DNA from: Desulfopila sp. IMCC35006
GTDB lineage: Bacteria > Desulfobacterota > Desulfobulbia > Desulfobulbales > Desulfocapsaceae
DNA: 64,000 bases
Direction: 5' to 3'
Assembly (NCBI RefSeq): GCF_005116645.1
Contig: NZ_SWCM01000003.1
Span: 186,001-250,000, forward strand
Shown here: positions 1-8,860 of the stretch, piece after piece
Numbering within the stretch: the first letter of the stretch is position 1
Layout of the letters: the number at the start of each line of letters is the position of its first letter
Translations under genes and position numbers: made by a program
Notes under the pieces: model-generated
Told to the model about the DNA's origin: nothing
The model's input: only the letters and a program-made list of their open reading frames with translations
Database searches by the model: none

Positions 1-47
1 GGAGATTCGATTCCATCGGGGGTTAAGACAGTTGTTTCTTCGGCCAT
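1..47 (-). CDS. 5' end of an unidentified protein (partial)
   Basis: An ATG on the minus strand at 45-47 opens a frame running off the left edge of the window, beginning MAEETTVLTPDG. A Shine-Dalgarno-like GGAGAG lies at about 53-58, correctly spaced for this start. Only about 15 codons are visible, so neither family nor function can be assigned. Confidence rests on the start signal alone. Confidence 0.5.
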   Translation of the reverse strand, partial: MAEETTVLTPDGIES

Positions 48-546
48 TCTTTCTCTCCTATCAACTTTAATCTGAATTACAAAATCTTTCCTGCTGGTAA
101 CGGGATGTAGAGCGATACTTTGCAAACAAAATTAACCGGGACGCGTGAAGTACGCCTGGACTCAGTTCAGTCCCCCCTCGAAGGGTGTAAGCGTCTTGGA
201 AGAGCGCCTGAGCTTCTGATTTGAAATTTAGCTCAGCAGTTCCTTTTATCGCCGCCTTCAGGGATTCCGTCACTTAAATAACCATCATGGCAGAAAACCT
301 AACCTTATGCTCATCATTTCATAACCATTACAGATAACCATTACAGATAACCATTTGCATCTAAAAACAAACATTTTTTCCACCGCTACTGGAATTTTTG
401 ATTCTGGCTGGAGCAGAAATCGCTATTTCTCCTCCGTGCTGTTGATCTCTTTCTGACACTCCTTATTTTTTTTGGAAGTTGCTCACAAAAGCGACAGGCA
501 AAGACCCTTAAAAACCATGGAATTCAATCTTACCCTTAAAAATACC
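48..546. other. Intergenic region, no supported gene
   Basis: About 500 bases between the divergently oriented partial gene on the left and the nitroreductase on the right. A 68-codon minus-strand frame (67-273) starts with GTG but has no ribosome binding site and no recognisable family, so I do not call it. The only structure I see is the 13-bp tandem repeat at 321-355. Promoters for both flanking genes probably lie here, but I could not define them. Confidence 0.4.
321..355. repeat. 13-bp tandem repeat, about 2.7 copies
   Basis: The unit ATAACCATTACAG occurs at 321-333 and 334-346 and is followed by a partial copy at 347-355. It lies upstream of the nitroreductase gene. It could be simple slippage or a set of repeated operator half-sites. 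Confidence 0.8.
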
Positions 547-1212
547 ATGAATATTATTGAAGCCCTCCAAGAGCGGAAATCAGTACGTGCCTTTCTGGAT
601 AAGCCTGTTGATCAGGAAAAGATAATCAGAATTTTGCAGGCTGCACGCCATGCCCCATCGGGAACCAATGCCCAGCCCTGGCAGGTTGCAGTTGTCACCG
701 GCAAGAAGAAAGACGAACTGACCGAAGCGATGGTCGCCTCTTTTCGTAAAGATGGCATCGGCACCATGGATTACACCTACTATCCCCTGGAATGGAATGA
801 GCCGTACAAAAAGCGGCGGGTGTCCTGTGGGGCACAGCTCTACGCAGCACTCAATATCGAACGACGGGACAAAGCCCGCAGACTCGAACAGTGGATTGCC
901 AATTACCGGGCTTTTGAGGCGCCGGTGATTCTTTTTTTCTTCCTTGACCCGGTAATGAAAAAGGGTTCTTTTCTCGATTATGGCATGTTTATTCAATCGG
1001 TTATGCTGGCAGCTCTCGAAGAAGGACTTGCCACTTGCCCCCAGGCGGCCCTTGGCCAGTACCCGGCCCTGATCAAGCAAGCCCTTGGCTACAGCCCGGA
1101 GACGATCCTTATCTGCGGCATGGCTCTTGGGTATGAAGACAAAAAAGCTCCGGCGAATAACTATCGAACCCCGCGAGAGGACGTGGAAAACTTCACCCGG
1201 TTCTTTACCTAA
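547..1212 (+). CDS. Nitroreductase family protein
   Basis: A 221-residue FMN-dependent nitroreductase-fold protein, probably cytosolic, reducing nitro compounds, quinones or related acceptors with NAD(P)H. Visible family features are the N-terminal ERKSVRAF segment (FMN-phosphate region), APSGTNAQPWQ shortly after, and GLATCPQAALGQYP in the second half. I chose ATG 547 because the protein then begins MNIIEALQERKSVRAF, as family members do. An upstream ATG (517) or TTG (472) is possible, and none of the three has a good ribosome binding site. The gene is monocistronic. The physiological substrate cannot be read from sequence. Confidence 0.85.
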   Translation: MNIIEALQERKSVRAFLDKPVDQEKIIRILQAARHAPSGTNAQPWQVAVVTGKKKDELTEAMVASFRKDGIGTMDYTYYPLEWNEPYKKRRVSCGAQLYAALNIERRDKARRLEQWIANYRAFEAPVILFFFLDPVMKKGSFLDYGMFIQSVMLAALEEGLATCPQAALGQYPALIKQALGYSPETILICGMALGYEDKKAPANNYRTPREDVENFTRFFT

Positions 1213-1249
1213 AAAAGACTGCTCTGGTTGCCCCCCTGTAAATGGAAAA

Positions 1250-1300
1250 TAAGCCGGGACTCTTTTCAGTACTCGCTTGACGAGTATAGGTGCCCTGGTG
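1250..1300 (-). repeat. Dispersed repeat, family B (partial copy)
   Basis: On the minus strand this stretch reads CAAGCGAGTACTGAAAAGAG followed by TCCCGG. That matches the insert in the third tandem unit near 33.53 kb and the copy at 52.7 kb. It contains a small palindrome (TACTCG / CGAGTA). It follows the nitroreductase stop codon. Short frames across it are repeat translations, not genes. Confidence 0.7.
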
Positions 1301-1447
1301 GTATATTCTGGTTTTTAATGTTATAGTATATTCCATTTTCTTGTTGGTTAGGTCAGACTTGCAGAACAAAGGCACGAACGCCCTGGTCACTTGCACCAAT
1401 TACGACCCGCAACAGGCAGAGATTATCCATGAATGCAGGAGGACTCA

Positions 1448-1942
1448 ATGTTCACTCTTGAAGATATTCGCAATATAGCCATCCAGATCGAAAGAAACGG
1501 GGAAGAGACATACCGTAACGCCAGCAAGGCCGCCAAAGACCCTCAGGTGGCAGAGATGCTTGCCTGGATGGCAGAGGAGGAAAAGTGCCATGCCGATTGG
1601 TTTTCCGGTATTGCGTCAAAGAAACCTCTCACCGCAGAACAGGCGGAGATCGAGCGAATGGGCCGCACCCTGCTTCAGGACATGGTCAAAGGCAATACTT
1701 TTCTCCTCAATGAAGATGAGCTTAAGAATGCTAAAAATATTGAAGAAGTAGTGGCCAGATCAAAAGCCTTTGAGTTGGATACCATCTTATTCTACGAATT
1801 TCTCATTGAATTTCTCGATGAGCAAGAAACCATAGAGCAACTGCGAAAGATTATTAAAGAAGAACGCCACCACATCTTAAAGCTTGAGCAGCTGGAAGAC
1901 CAGCAAGACTGCAATTGTCGGGATTCTCTGTCCTGTCGTTGA
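1448..1942 (+). CDS. Ferritin-like / rubrerythrin-domain protein
   Basis: A 164-residue all-helical protein resembling the di-iron ferritin-like domain of rubrerythrins. It has two ExxH motifs at the expected distance (E45-x-x-H48 and E139-x-x-H142) and additional helix glutamates (E19/E20, E117), consistent with a carboxylate-bridged di-iron site. The rubredoxin domain of classical rubrerythrin is absent. Two cysteines and a third near the C terminus (CNC, C) do not form a rubredoxin CxxC pair set. In anaerobes such proteins commonly handle peroxide or iron. Start ATG 1448 is preceded by AGGAGGA; the longer upstream reading is less likely. Confidence 0.8.
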   Translation: MFTLEDIRNIAIQIERNGEETYRNASKAAKDPQVAEMLAWMAEEEKCHADWFSGIASKKPLTAEQAEIERMGRTLLQDMVKGNTFLLNEDELKNAKNIEEVVARSKAFELDTILFYEFLIEFLDEQETIEQLRKIIKEERHHILKLEQLEDQQDCNCRDSLSCR

Positions 1943-2082
1943 GACCACTCCCGTCAGTGGATGAGCAAAGGTTTTCTGATGGTGTCCACAAAAAACTATT
2001 TCGTCAGTTAATGTATCCTGCAGGCTAATGAGGCGGGATTATTGCGGTTCAAAATCTTCTATTCGTATCTCGGTCAAAAAAT

Positions 2083-2544
2083 ATGCGACTTTATTTACTG
2101 GTCTTTTTCCTGGTACTGCTTTTCCAGACACCATCTCTTCAGGCCGCAGACCCGTCGCCGCTGACAAAAGGCCAGATGGTGTATGTCCCTGCCTATTCGA
2201 ACATTTACCATGGCAACAAAGAGGACCCACTGCTCCTGGCGGTTACCCTCAGTATCCGCAATGTCGATCCGAATAATTCACTGACCATTACGGCAGTGAA
2301 CTATCATGAAACCCAGGGACCTCTCGTCAAAAAATATATCAAAGCCCCCATTATACTCGGGCCGCTCGGCTCGGAGCGTTTTATTGTAGCCCAGAGAGAC
2401 GACACCGGAGGCTCCGGCGCGAACTTCATCGTTGAATGGCGTGCAGACAAGCCGATTAACCCGCCGATCATAGAATCTGTCATGATCGGTACCCAGTCCC
2501 AACTCGGTATCTCGTTTACCTCGAGAGGGCAGGCAATTCAGTAA
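2083..2544 (+). CDS. DUF3124 family exported protein
   Basis: A 153-residue protein with an N-terminal signal peptide (hydrophobic residues 2-15, AxA-like cleavage near LQAADP). A compact beta-rich domain matches the DUF3124 family as I know it: the segments VYVPAYSNIYHG near the start of the mature protein and ATLSIRN-like and IGTQSQLGISF towards the end are typical. Probably periplasmic. No function is established for the family. It is a single gene, upstream of aconitase with a 212-base gap, so co-transcription is doubtful. Confidence 0.75.
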   Translation: MRLYLLVFFLVLLFQTPSLQAADPSPLTKGQMVYVPAYSNIYHGNKEDPLLLAVTLSIRNVDPNNSLTITAVNYHETQGPLVKKYIKAPIILGPLGSERFIVAQRDDTGGSGANFIVEWRADKPINPPIIESVMIGTQSQLGISFTSRGQAIQ

Positions 2545-2756
2545 TAGCTGCTGACCGCTCTGACTTCTGGACAGTCAGAGGTTCGTGCCTATTATAGTTG
2601 TCACTGCAATTGATGAACTGAAAACAAGTCACATAAACCCATAGAGATGACCAGATAAAGAGTTTGATAAACAGGGAGTGGACTCTCGCTGCTCGCCCTT
2701 TCAGTACTTTTTGCAACGTCATCATCCATAATGGCCCCAAATAACGTGAGGAAACC

Positions 2757-5507
2757 ATGATTACTAGTCAGGACTTCGTAAAAAAAGTACAGGTCGATGG
2801 CGTTACCTACAGTTTCTTTGACATTCAGCAGCTCGAAAAAAGCGGAATGGGAACAATCGACCGGCTGCCCTACTCCATCCGCATCCTGGTGGAAAATCTG
2901 CTTCGAAAACTAGATGGAAAAATTGTTACCGAAAAGGATCTCCGTGCCATAACGGCATGGCAAAAGAGCTATGCTGCACCGGTTGAGATCCCCTACCACC
3001 CCGCCCGGGTCCTGATGCAGGATTTCACCGGTGTCCCCGCCGTGGTCGACCTGGCCGCCATGCGGGATGCCGTGAAAAAACTCGGCGGTGACCCGGCTAA
3101 AGTCAATCCCCGCGTACCGGTTGAACTGGTTGCCGACCATTCGGTTCAGGTCGATTTTTCCGGGACCAGTCTCAGCCTGACCGGTAATGTTGCAATGGAA
3201 TATGAACGGAACAGTGAGCGATACTCCCTGCTGAAATGGGCCCAGAAGTGTTTTGACAACTTCCGGGTTGTACCGCCCAACTCCGGTATCTGTCATCAGG
3301 TCAACCTGGAGCATCTGGGGCGGGTAACCATCACTGAAAAAATTGACGATACTACGTACGCCTATCCGGATACCGTGGTCGGCCTCGATTCGCATACACC
3401 AATGATTAACGGTATTGGCGTCATGGGCTGGGGGGTGGGAGGCATTGAAGCCGAAGCCGTTATGCTCGGGCAACCATATTACATGTCCATCCCGGAAGTA
3501 ATCGGCGTGCGTCTCACCGGCACAATGCGGGCCGGAATCACAGCGACTGACCTGGTGCTGACCCTGACAGAACTGCTCAGAAAGCACAAAGTGGTGGAAA
3601 AATTCGTCGAATATTTTGGCCCCGGCATGCAGAGTCTCTCCGTCCCTGACCGGGCCACAATCTCGAACATGACGCCGGAATATGGTGCAACCCTTGGTTT
3701 TTTCCCCATCGACGAGAAAACAATCGAGTATCTTAATTTGACCGGCCGTGACAGAGAGGCGAACATAACCCTGGCGGTCGCCAAAGCCAGTGGGCTTTTC
3801 TACAGCGAAACGGCAGACATCGACTACACCAAGGTTATCGACTTTGATCTGGCAACGGTTGAACCCTCTCTCGCCGGCCCTGCACGGCCCCAGGACAGGA
3901 TACCTCTCTCCGCGATGCGGTCAGCCTTCGCCGACGTCCTCGGCTGCAAATACGAACGTGACAGCAGCCCGGCTGAAGTCTCCACCTTTATTGATGAATC
4001 CGGTTGTGAAACACACCGCGACGACTCCTGTCATGCAGCCGGCAAAAGGGATATCGAAATCATTTTCAACGGGAAACCGGTCAAAATCAGTGACGGCAGC
4101 GTGGTAATCGCCGCGATCACCTCCTGTACCAACACCTCCAACCCCCATGTACTCATCGGTGCCGGCCTGATGGCCAAAGAAGCCGTCAAGCGGGGAATAA
4201 AAGTGCCCGGCTACGTCAAAACCTCTTTTGCGCCCGGCTCAAAAGCCGTCAGCAGATATCTTGGAGAAACCGGATTGATGCCCTATTTTGAAGCCCTGGG
4301 TTTTCATATAGCCGCCTTTGGCTGCACCACCTGTATCGGCAACAGCGGACCGTTGAAACCGGCCCTGGAAAAGATCATTAAAGAAAATGACCTGAACGTG
4401 GCTGCGGTTCTTTCCGGCAACAGAAATTTCGAGGCGCGTATCCACCAGCAGATCAAATCCAACTTTCTCGCCTCACCGATGCTGGTTCTAGCCTTTGCCC
4501 TTGCCGGCAGGGTGGACATTGACTTGACCTCGGAGCCTCTTGCTCTTGATCCCAACGGCCAGCCCGTGTACCTCAAAGACCTCTGGCCGACCAATGAAGC
4601 CATAGACTCCCTGGTGAAAAAATACGTCACCCAGGATGCCTTCACCCAGGAGTATGCCCACATCTTTGAGGGCGACGAATTCTGGAAAGGACTCAAGGTG
4701 GCGGAAAGCACCACCTATAACTGGGACGACAAATCGACATATATCAAAAACCCGCCCTACTTTGACACGTTCACCGACATTCCCGCTCCACCCGAAAATA
4801 TTGTCGGGGCACGAACCTTCCTGCTCCTAGGAGACTCCGTGACCACCGATCATATCTCCCCGGCTGGTGCAATTCCAAAGGAATATCCGGCCGGTCGCTA
4901 CCTTATCGAGCAGGGCATTGAGCCCGCCCACTTCAATTCCTACGGGTCAAGAAGAGGCAATCACGAGGTAATGATGCGGGGCACGTTCGGCAACATACGC
5001 ATTAAAAACAAAATGGTCGCCCCAAAAGAAGGGGCATTTACCGTTAAGTTGCCGGAAAATATTGAAATGTATAACTACGAGGCGGCCATGAAGTACCTGG
5101 AAGAAGGTACGCCTCTCATCGTCCTTGGCGGCAAGGAATATGGAACCGGTTCTTCGCGGGACTGGGCGGCCAAGGGAACCAACCTGCTCGGTATCAAAGC
5201 GGTTATTGCCGAGTCCTTTGAACGGATTCATCGCAACAATCTGGTAGGCATGGGGGCCCTGCCCCTCGTCTTCAAGCCGGGCGAAAATATTGGCTCGTTG
5301 GGTCTCGATGGGAGTGAAGTGTATTCAATCGAAGGGTTGACTGACATAACGCCGGGAAAAGCATTGAAGGTCACGGTGGAAAAACAGAATGGCGACACAT
5401 TTTCTTTCGAGGTCATCGCCCGCCTCGATACGGAAGTGGACGTCACCTATTTCCAGCACGGTGGCATTCTACCTTATGTGCTGCGCCAGATGATGAAAGA
5501 AAAATAA
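2757..5507 (+). CDS. acnA: Aconitate hydratase A
   Basis: A 916-residue aconitase of the AcnA/IRP type, interconverting citrate and isocitrate in the TCA cycle with a [4Fe-4S] cluster. The three cluster cysteines are visible: C457 in SCTNTSNP, and C523 and C526 in CTTCIGNSG, spaced as in E. coli AcnA. The swivel domain is present at the C-terminal end (GSSRDWAAKG). The ATG at 2757 is preceded by GTGAGGAAACC, a fair ribosome binding site. Slightly longer than the usual ~890 residues, with a short Cys/His-containing stretch just before the first cluster cysteine. Followed by a strong hairpin, consistent with a monocistronic unit. Confidence 0.97.
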   Translation: MITSQDFVKKVQVDGVTYSFFDIQQLEKSGMGTIDRLPYSIRILVENLLRKLDGKIVTEKDLRAITAWQKSYAAPVEIPYHPARVLMQDFTGVPAVVDLAAMRDAVKKLGGDPAKVNPRVPVELVADHSVQVDFSGTSLSLTGNVAMEYERNSERYSLLKWAQKCFDNFRVVPPNSGICHQVNLEHLGRVTITEKIDDTTYAYPDTVVGLDSHTPMINGIGVMGWGVGGIEAEAVMLGQPYYMSIPEVIGVRLTGTMRAGITATDLVLTLTELLRKHKVVEKFVEYFGPGMQSLSVPDRATISNMTPEYGATLGFFPIDEKTIEYLNLTGRDREANITLAVAKASGLFYSETADIDYTKVIDFDLATVEPSLAGPARPQDRIPLSAMRSAFADVLGCKYERDSSPAEVSTFIDESGCETHRDDSCHAAGKRDIEIIFNGKPVKISDGSVVIAAITSCTNTSNPHVLIGAGLMAKEAVKRGIKVPGYVKTSFAPGSKAVSRYLGETGLMPYFEALGFHIAAFGCTTCIGNSGPLKPALEKIIKENDLNVAAVLSGNRNFEARIHQQIKSNFLASPMLVLAFALAGRVDIDLTSEPLALDPNGQPVYLKDLWPTNEAIDSLVKKYVTQDAFTQEYAHIFEGDEFWKGLKVAESTTYNWDDKSTYIKNPPYFDTFTDIPAPPENIVGARTFLLLGDSVTTDHISPAGAIPKEYPAGRYLIEQGIEPAHFNSYGSRRGNHEVMMRGTFGNIRIKNKMVAPKEGAFTVKLPENIEMYNYEAAMKYLEEGTPLIVLGGKEYGTGSSRDWAAKGTNLLGIKAVIAESFERIHRNNLVGMGALPLVFKPGENIGSLGLDGSEVYSIEGLTDITPGKALKVTVEKQNGDTFSFEVIARLDTEVDVTYFQHGGILPYVLRQMMKEK

Positions 5508-5522
5508 AACTCTGCTGGCGTA

Positions 5523-5555
5523 TTCCCCCGAATCGGCCAACTTGATTCGGGGGAA
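5523..5555 (+). terminator. Hairpin terminator after acnA
   Basis: A perfect 12-bp stem, TTCCCCCGAATC (5523-5534) with GATTCGGGGGAA (5544-5555) and a 9-base loop, begins 15 bases after the aconitase stop. There is no long T-run directly after it, but its strength and position favour termination. Confidence 0.75.
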
Positions 5556-5573
5556 TTGTACTTGAACAAAAAA

Positions 5574-5700
5574 GCATCTGCGAGGCATAACTTTTTCTAT
5601 CATTGCGGCGTGTTCTAGTGTGCCGAAATAATAGTAAAATTACAGCAACGATGCAGATGAAGATTACTATGCCCTCTGGGTAGTTTTTACGACACCATCA
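5574..5700 (-). repeat. Family A intergenic repeat, full-length copy
   Basis: On the minus strand the element starts TGATGGTGTCGTAAAAACTA and extends about 125 bases, ending beyond an imperfect inverted repeat (CTATTATTTCGGCACA pairing with the CGCCGCAATGATAG side). It aligns along its length with the element at 49.50-49.62 kb. Its first three bases are the stop codon of the minus-strand gene at 5698. Confidence 0.85.
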
Positions 5701-6576
5701 GGGGTTGATATCAAAGAGCTTCTTCAACTCAGGCTTACGTTCAATGATAAGCTTCTTTATTTCGGCAACCTTGACGTGGCCCGGGTGCATTTTGATAAAA
5801 TCATACGCTTTCACATAATTGTCTTCGACCAACACTTCAATCATTTTCGATGCTTGCGGATGGTCGGGTGCCACATCCAGAATGAAAATTATGGCATTGG
5901 GGGTTAATTTTTTAATGTCAGATTTTTTGGTGATATTATAAATTCCCTCAAAAATACTGGTCACCTGGGGATGGTCCAGTTTTTCCTGCAGAAGCAGTAA
6001 AGCAATATTGGGATCTCGGTCGAACATTGCTTTGATAATTTTTTTTGAATAGACATTGTCCGGATTGGCAGTGACAAAATCGTATGCATTGGTGAGGTTT
6101 TTTACAGCCAGGGCAGTGGTCAATTCCTCGGTAAGCGGGTGGTCCGGGATAATCTTCAGCATATGGGCAATAACATCCGATTTCAGTTCCTGGATGAAAT
6201 CCTTTTCAAGTGCATACATTCCCTTGATGATAGACTGGGTACCAGCATGGCCCGGCATCCGCTCAAGCACCTTTACGGCACTGGCATAGCTCAAGCCCTT
6301 CAGCGTCTGCCCGGAGGTGGCGTACATCTGGCCAATGAGTATTTCCGATTGCGGGGTATCCGGATATCTTTCAATAAACTCAAAGGCGCGGTCAAAATCC
6401 CAGCCCGTTAATTGACCCGGATTTTTTTTCACGGCTTCGAATTCTTCCATCATCTGCTGCATGGCATCTTTCGGCATCGGCTCCTGGGTCGCCTCGGTTG
6501 CAGCCTCCCCGCCGGATATCTTTGACCGAAGCTTTCGAAAAATCCCACCACTTGATTTTGTTTTTTCTGTTCGCAT
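5698..6576 (-). CDS. Hypothetical alpha-helical repeat protein
   Basis: A 292-residue protein I do not recognise. After a basic, low-complexity N terminus (lysine/serine-rich, about 30 residues) it is helical, with a recurring unit of roughly 35 residues carrying an F-I-x(3)-P-D/G-H-like turn (IERYPDTP, LERMPGHA, LKIIPDHP, LDVAPDHP, IKMHPGHV). This suggests a solenoid of helical hairpins, as in HEAT or TPR scaffolds, though no named repeat fits cleanly. No signal peptide or membrane segment, so probably cytosolic. ATG 6576 is used; a GTG three codons upstream is also possible. The stop codon lies in the family A repeat. Confidence 0.6.
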   Translation of the reverse strand: MRTEKTKSSGGIFRKLRSKISGGEAATEATQEPMPKDAMQQMMEEFEAVKKNPGQLTGWDFDRAFEFIERYPDTPQSEILIGQMYATSGQTLKGLSYASAVKVLERMPGHAGTQSIIKGMYALEKDFIQELKSDVIAHMLKIIPDHPLTEELTTALAVKNLTNAYDFVTANPDNVYSKKIIKAMFDRDPNIALLLLQEKLDHPQVTSIFEGIYNITKKSDIKKLTPNAIIFILDVAPDHPQASKMIEVLVEDNYVKAYDFIKMHPGHVKVAEIKKLIIERKPELKKLFDINP

Positions 6577-6851
6577 ATACTCCACCTACTTCAGAGAGTT
6601 ACCTTGTCGACAATGCACCGATCCGAGGAGGAAGAAATCTCCCCAGACACACTCGCTTCACAACCAATCAATGTATACTACATACGGAGATGACTTGCAA
6701 ACCAGCTTTGGTCGGAGATTGCAGATGGTTGCGGTATTTTATTGCACCTTGACAAACAGCCTTTCTCCTCTCAACATGTTATCTAGTGCTTGTCCATTCA
6801 GGAAAGCCGGCGGAACCTGTAATTATCTCTCTTACTCTCAGTAAAACGAAC

Positions 6852-7736
6852 ATGGCAAATAAAGAACTGAACGACTTATTGCAGGCGCATGCCCGACAGC
6901 GGTCTCGCCCAGACGCGTCCCTGTACCAGGCAATTTATTTAGACGATGCATGGGCAGTAGCCGAAAAAACCGGCCTGTCACTGCTGAAAGTAGAATGCGG
7001 AGCCCTGGAATCCGGGATAATCCCGGAACGGTACAGCCGTAACCAGAAGTCGCTTGATAACGCAGACCAGCTTCGCCTGCTGCACTCCCATGTGGCGGTT
7101 ATCGGTCTTGGCGGTTTGGGGGGAACTGTAACTGAAATCCTGGCAAGAATCGGCATTGGCCGACTCACTCTTATTGATGGAGACTGTTTTGAGGAGAGCA
7201 ACTTAAACAGACAACTGCTGAGCAGCACCGCCGCTATCGGTCAATCAAAGGCGGAAGCGGCTCAGCGTAGAGTGCAGCAGATCAATCCTGCCGTCGAAGT
7301 TCGCATGGTTCCTGAATTTTTCCGGGCAGATAATGCACAGGCCCTGCTCGATGATGCGCAGCTGGCGATCGACTGTCTTGACAATATTCCCGACCGTTTC
7401 GTTTTGGAGCAGGCGTGCCGGAATGCGTCCATTCCGCTGATCTCAGCGGCTATCGGCGGGAGCAGCGGTCGAGCAACAGTCATTTTCCCAGGCGATCCTG
7501 GACTCAAAGCACTCTATGGACCGCCTGAAAAAGCGCCGAAAAAAGGCATCGAAGCAACCGCAGGGACCCTGCCATTCGCTGCGGTGTATATGGCGGCGGT
7601 GGAATGTGCCGAGGCAACCACCATACTGCTCGGCAAGCCGTCCGAACTCAAGAATAAACTGTTTTTGGCTGAAATAGCCGACCATGTCACAGAACTCTTC
7701 AACGCGCCTGGTCCCGCTGAAGAGTCCGTCGATTAA
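6852..7736 (+). CDS. ThiF/MoeB/HesA-family adenylyltransferase
   Basis: A 294-residue E1-like enzyme. An N-terminal helical extension of about 70 residues precedes a nucleotide-binding fold with GLGGLGGTV (about residues 83-91), then DGDCFEESNLNRQ and DCLDN, the usual ATP- and substrate-binding elements. Such enzymes adenylate the C-terminal glycine of a small ubiquitin-like sulfur carrier (ThiS, MoaD) or related partner. The structural CxxC zinc pairs of MoeB and ThiF are not evident, and no carrier-protein gene is adjacent, so the partner is unknown. ATG 6852 gives a natural start (MANKELNDLL). Monocistronic. Confidence 0.8.
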   Translation: MANKELNDLLQAHARQRSRPDASLYQAIYLDDAWAVAEKTGLSLLKVECGALESGIIPERYSRNQKSLDNADQLRLLHSHVAVIGLGGLGGTVTEILARIGIGRLTLIDGDCFEESNLNRQLLSSTAAIGQSKAEAAQRRVQQINPAVEVRMVPEFFRADNAQALLDDAQLAIDCLDNIPDRFVLEQACRNASIPLISAAIGGSSGRATVIFPGDPGLKALYGPPEKAPKKGIEATAGTLPFAAVYMAAVECAEATTILLGKPSELKNKLFLAEIADHVTELFNAPGPAEESVD

Positions 7737-7803
7737 ACTCGCTCCTCAGGCTTAAGCCCCGGACACCGTTGTTTAGCGATGGGGTTTGCAGAAGAGCAAT
7801 GTA

Positions 7804-8649
7804 TTATTTAATGTCCAGATTGTAAAAGGGCTGAATATGATCTTTTTTCGGCTGAACGGGTTTAGCAAACACCACGTCTTTCAGGCCGTATGTCTCAACG
7901 AGCTTGGCGGCTGTTTTTCTGCGCAACTCCGCGTCGTGTTTCAGGCCACCGTGAAGATTGGCAAGGGTGACAACCCTCTCCTCGTCAATGTCAACCGTCG
8001 CCAGGGGAGAGTAGTTAACAATCTTGGCATGAATATTGGCAAGTAAAGCTTGCTTCTGCAGCAATTTTGCCGACTCCGGCGTCGCATCGAATCGTCCCTT
8101 TTCCACCAGCCCGGCCAGAACTTCGACAACATCCGCAACCGTCAGGGTATCGATATGCAGCACCATATCATACAGACTGCAATTCAAGGTATCTTTGCCA
8201 TAAAGAAATAGACTCCATTTCTGCCGTTCGGCATCATCTTTCTTCAACAGATACCGTGCCTCTTCAGGCGAACAGTCTTCCCGCTTCATCTCCTCTATAA
8301 CCCGGTCTTCCATATTGGCGATGATCCTCGCCTTGAGCACATGAGATATTTCCTGCAGGAAAAAATGGCCGGCCAGTCCATGATAAACCACATTATCCTT
8401 CACCATATGATTGAGAAAAGCAGCACGAAAATAACTCATATACCGCTCTTTTCCATGGCTGAAGCGTTCAAGGACCGAAGGTGCATCGTGGAGTGCTTTT
8501 ACCAGCTTGATTTCAGGAATGGAGAATTCTTCACAGGTTTCAAGAAGGATATCTCTGGAAACGCAGGAATATCCAAGACGTTGCGCCAGAGCTTCAGCTA
8601 CTTCCTTGCCTCGACTATAGGATCCTCTAGATATAGTTATGATTGCCAC
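7804..8649 (-). CDS. Cytidylate-kinase-like family protein
   Basis: A 281-residue protein of the cytidylate-kinase-like family. After the start comes ITISRGSYSRGKEVAEALA, a P-loop-like segment (GSYSRGKE) characteristic of the family, then SRDILLE and a helical LID/NMP region. The GTG at 8649 is chosen because GGGAG sits six bases upstream and the P-loop strand then starts at residue 2. An 18-codon longer frame has no such signal. The family resembles CMP kinase, but its true substrate is not established. It follows the Hyf-like operon on the same strand with a gap of about 210 bases, so linkage is uncertain. Confidence 0.75.
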   Translation of the reverse strand: MAIITISRGSYSRGKEVAEALAQRLGYSCVSRDILLETCEEFSIPEIKLVKALHDAPSVLERFSHGKERYMSYFRAAFLNHMVKDNVVYHGLAGHFFLQEISHVLKARIIANMEDRVIEEMKREDCSPEEARYLLKKDDAERQKWSLFLYGKDTLNCSLYDMVLHIDTLTVADVVEVLAGLVEKGRFDATPESAKLLQKQALLANIHAKIVNYSPLATVDIDEERVVTLANLHGGLKHDAELRRKTAAKLVETYGLKDVVFAKPVQPKKDHIQPFYNLDIK

Positions 8650-8860
8650 ATTAAACTCCCTAACATGTATAAATTGGTAGATGATACACAGACTGACAAA
8701 CAATTCCAGCAGTATGTCTCACGGGAAATTATAAAGAATACTGCAGAAAGAAGCATCAACCTCTATAAAGACTTTACAAAAATGAGCGCGCCGTGAAGTC
8801 CCTCGTCACAAGAATACGTTGTACACTTTTTTGACAGAAGTAAACACAACGTTTGCGATT

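Noticed and set aside
67-273. 68-codon minus-strand frame before the partial gene
   Set aside because: GTG start without a ribosome binding site and no family resemblance; it could be a remnant but I cannot support it.
580-1080. 166-codon antisense frame
   Set aside because: Shadow of the nitroreductase in another frame.
1205-1399. 64-codon frame with peptide similar to one at 33.5 kb
   Set aside because: The similarity comes from the family B DNA repeat, not from a protein family.
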